Shown here: positions 63,348 to 64,000 of the stretch, piece by piece
Layout of the letters: each line of letters opens with the position of its first letter
Position numbering within the stretch: position 1 is the first letter of the stretch
Source: Oceanithermus desulfurans
Lineage (GTDB): Bacteria > Deinococcota > Deinococci > Deinococcales > Marinithermaceae
Direction of reading: 5' to 3'
Assembly (NCBI RefSeq): GCF_014201675.1
Contig: NZ_JACHEZ010000001.1
Coordinates: 310,001 to 374,000 of the forward strand
DNA length: 64,000 bases
Position numbers and translations under genes: made by a program
The notes under the pieces: model-generated
Told to the model about the DNA's origin: nothing
What the model saw: only the letters and a program-made list of their open reading frames with translations
The model's database searches: none

Positions 63348-64000
63348 ATGCGAAAACGGTCCTGGATTTGGTTACTTACCCTGGCAATGGCGATGGTGGG
63401 CTCGTCCTGGGCCCAGTCGGAGCAGGCCCAGCCCGAGCAGAAGGAGCCGAGCGTCAAGGCCTACCTGCTGGTGGGCGACGTCTACTACTCCTCCGGGGAG
63501 TACGACGCGGCGATGATCGCCTTCCGCCGGGCGCTGGAAAAAGAGCCCAACAACGTCTACGCGCTCTACGGCCTGGGCCGCACCCAGCTGAAGATGCACC
63601 AGTTCACCTCGGCGATCGAGAACCTCAAGCGGGCGATCGCGATCGACGGCAGCTACGCGCCGCTCTACGTGGCGCTGGCGCAGGCCTACACCGACCGCTA
63701 CCTGTACGCCGAGGACAAGACGGCCGCCGAGGAGTTCCTGGACCAGGCGCTCCTCATCCTCGACGACGCGCGCACGATCGACCCCAACTACCACGCCATC
63801 TACAACCAGCGGGGCCTCGTCTACCAGTACAAGGGCCAGCTCGACAAGGCCGAGGCCGCCTTCAAGCAGGCCCTCGCCATCGCCCCCGACGACGCCGTGG
63901 TGCGTTACAACCTCGCCCAGGTCTACCTCTCGCAGGGGAAGCTGGACGAGGCGCTCGACATGCTGGCGCAGGGCGTGGCCGTCGACCCGGCCTCGGCGCA
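63348..64000 (+). CDS. TPR-repeat secreted protein (3' end beyond window)
   Basis: At least 217 residues. Cleavable signal peptide 'RKRSWIWLLTLAMAMVGSSW' ending around 'AQS', then tandem tetratricopeptide repeats: 'AYLLVGDVYYSSGEYDAAMI', 'YALYGLGRTQLKMHQFTSAI', 'APLYVALAQAYTDRYLYAED', 'HAIYNQRGLVYQYKGQLDKA' and 'AVVRYNLAQVYLSQGKLDEA'. A periplasmic protein-interaction scaffold is likely; partner unknown. ATG 63348 has AGGAGG at 63336-63341. It starts 10 bp after hslU and is probably co-transcribed. Confidence 0.85.
   Translation, partial: MRKRSWIWLLTLAMAMVGSSWAQSEQAQPEQKEPSVKAYLLVGDVYYSSGEYDAAMIAFRRALEKEPNNVYALYGLGRTQLKMHQFTSAIENLKRAIAIDGSYAPLYVALAQAYTDRYLYAEDKTAAEEFLDQALLILDDARTIDPNYHAIYNQRGLVYQYKGQLDKAEAAFKQALAIAPDDAVVRYNLAQVYLSQGKLDEALDMLAQGVAVDPASA

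Overview
The window is very GC-rich (except one island) and gene-dense on both strands. Gene content and sequence point to the Deinococcus-Thermus phylum, most likely a member of the Thermales. The supporting features are a compact dcw cluster with almost every gene overlapping the next by GTGA or ATGA, ClpXP-Lon and HslUV, a UbiA-type prenyltransferase of the MqnP kind, TrmFO, and many genes whose -10 box lies only 6-8 nt before the start codon (leaderless mRNAs, as described in Deinococcus). The genus cannot be fixed from the sequence alone.

Layout. 1-2418 (minus): hisF (cut by the edge), a VapBC toxin-antitoxin pair, an RNA uracil-C5 methyltransferase. 2400-4460: an AT-rich island with one large lipoprotein gene, abutting the amputated 3' end of an amino-acid ABC permease whose ATPase (glnQ-like) is intact. 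5448-10745: small membrane proteins, patatin lipase, LptB-like ATPase, DUF3084 coiled coil, ornithine-cyclodeaminase homologue, hydrolase. 10826-17486: rpoD-rsmC (minus), tsaD and secA (plus). 17551-20740 (minus): a three-gene lipoprotein operon with a candidate C39/papain-like protease and two small paralogous lipoproteins. The signal-peptide frame of the first gene is broken at a CT dinucleotide tract. 20971-35278 (minus): the dcw cluster mraZ-rsmH-ftsL-ftsI-murF-(lipoprotein)-mraY-murD-ftsW-murG-murC-murB-ftsQ-ftsA-ftsZ. Upstream lie a 10-bp-period MraZ operator, four DnaA-box-like sequences and rnpB.

35969-39563: AbrB-type transporter, Nudix hydrolase, mscL, icd, CPBP protease. 39969-45670 (plus): tRNA-His, tRNA-Leu, tig, clpP, clpX, lon, a folding and proteolysis block. 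45567-51487: a conserved protein of unknown function, tRNA-Pro, Na/Pi cotransporter, rsmD, coaD, hslO, mqnP-like, panD. 51502-52476: about 1 kb without genes, carrying a G17 tract, heptamer tandem repeats and a nested inverted repeat. 52477-57256: RqcH/NFACT protein and an MFS transporter from overlapping divergent promoters, then trmI-dsbA-darA (c-di-AMP PII-like receptor). 57285-60043 (minus): sugar ABC ATPase, histidine kinase, and a response regulator split by a one-base frameshift. 60158-64000 (plus): trmFO, hslV, hslU and a TPR protein that runs off the edge.

Most genes are housekeeping. The parts most likely to hold something new are the secA-ftsZ lipoprotein/protease operon, the AT-rich lipoprotein island, the lipoprotein inside the dcw cluster, and the rnpB-mraZ control region.
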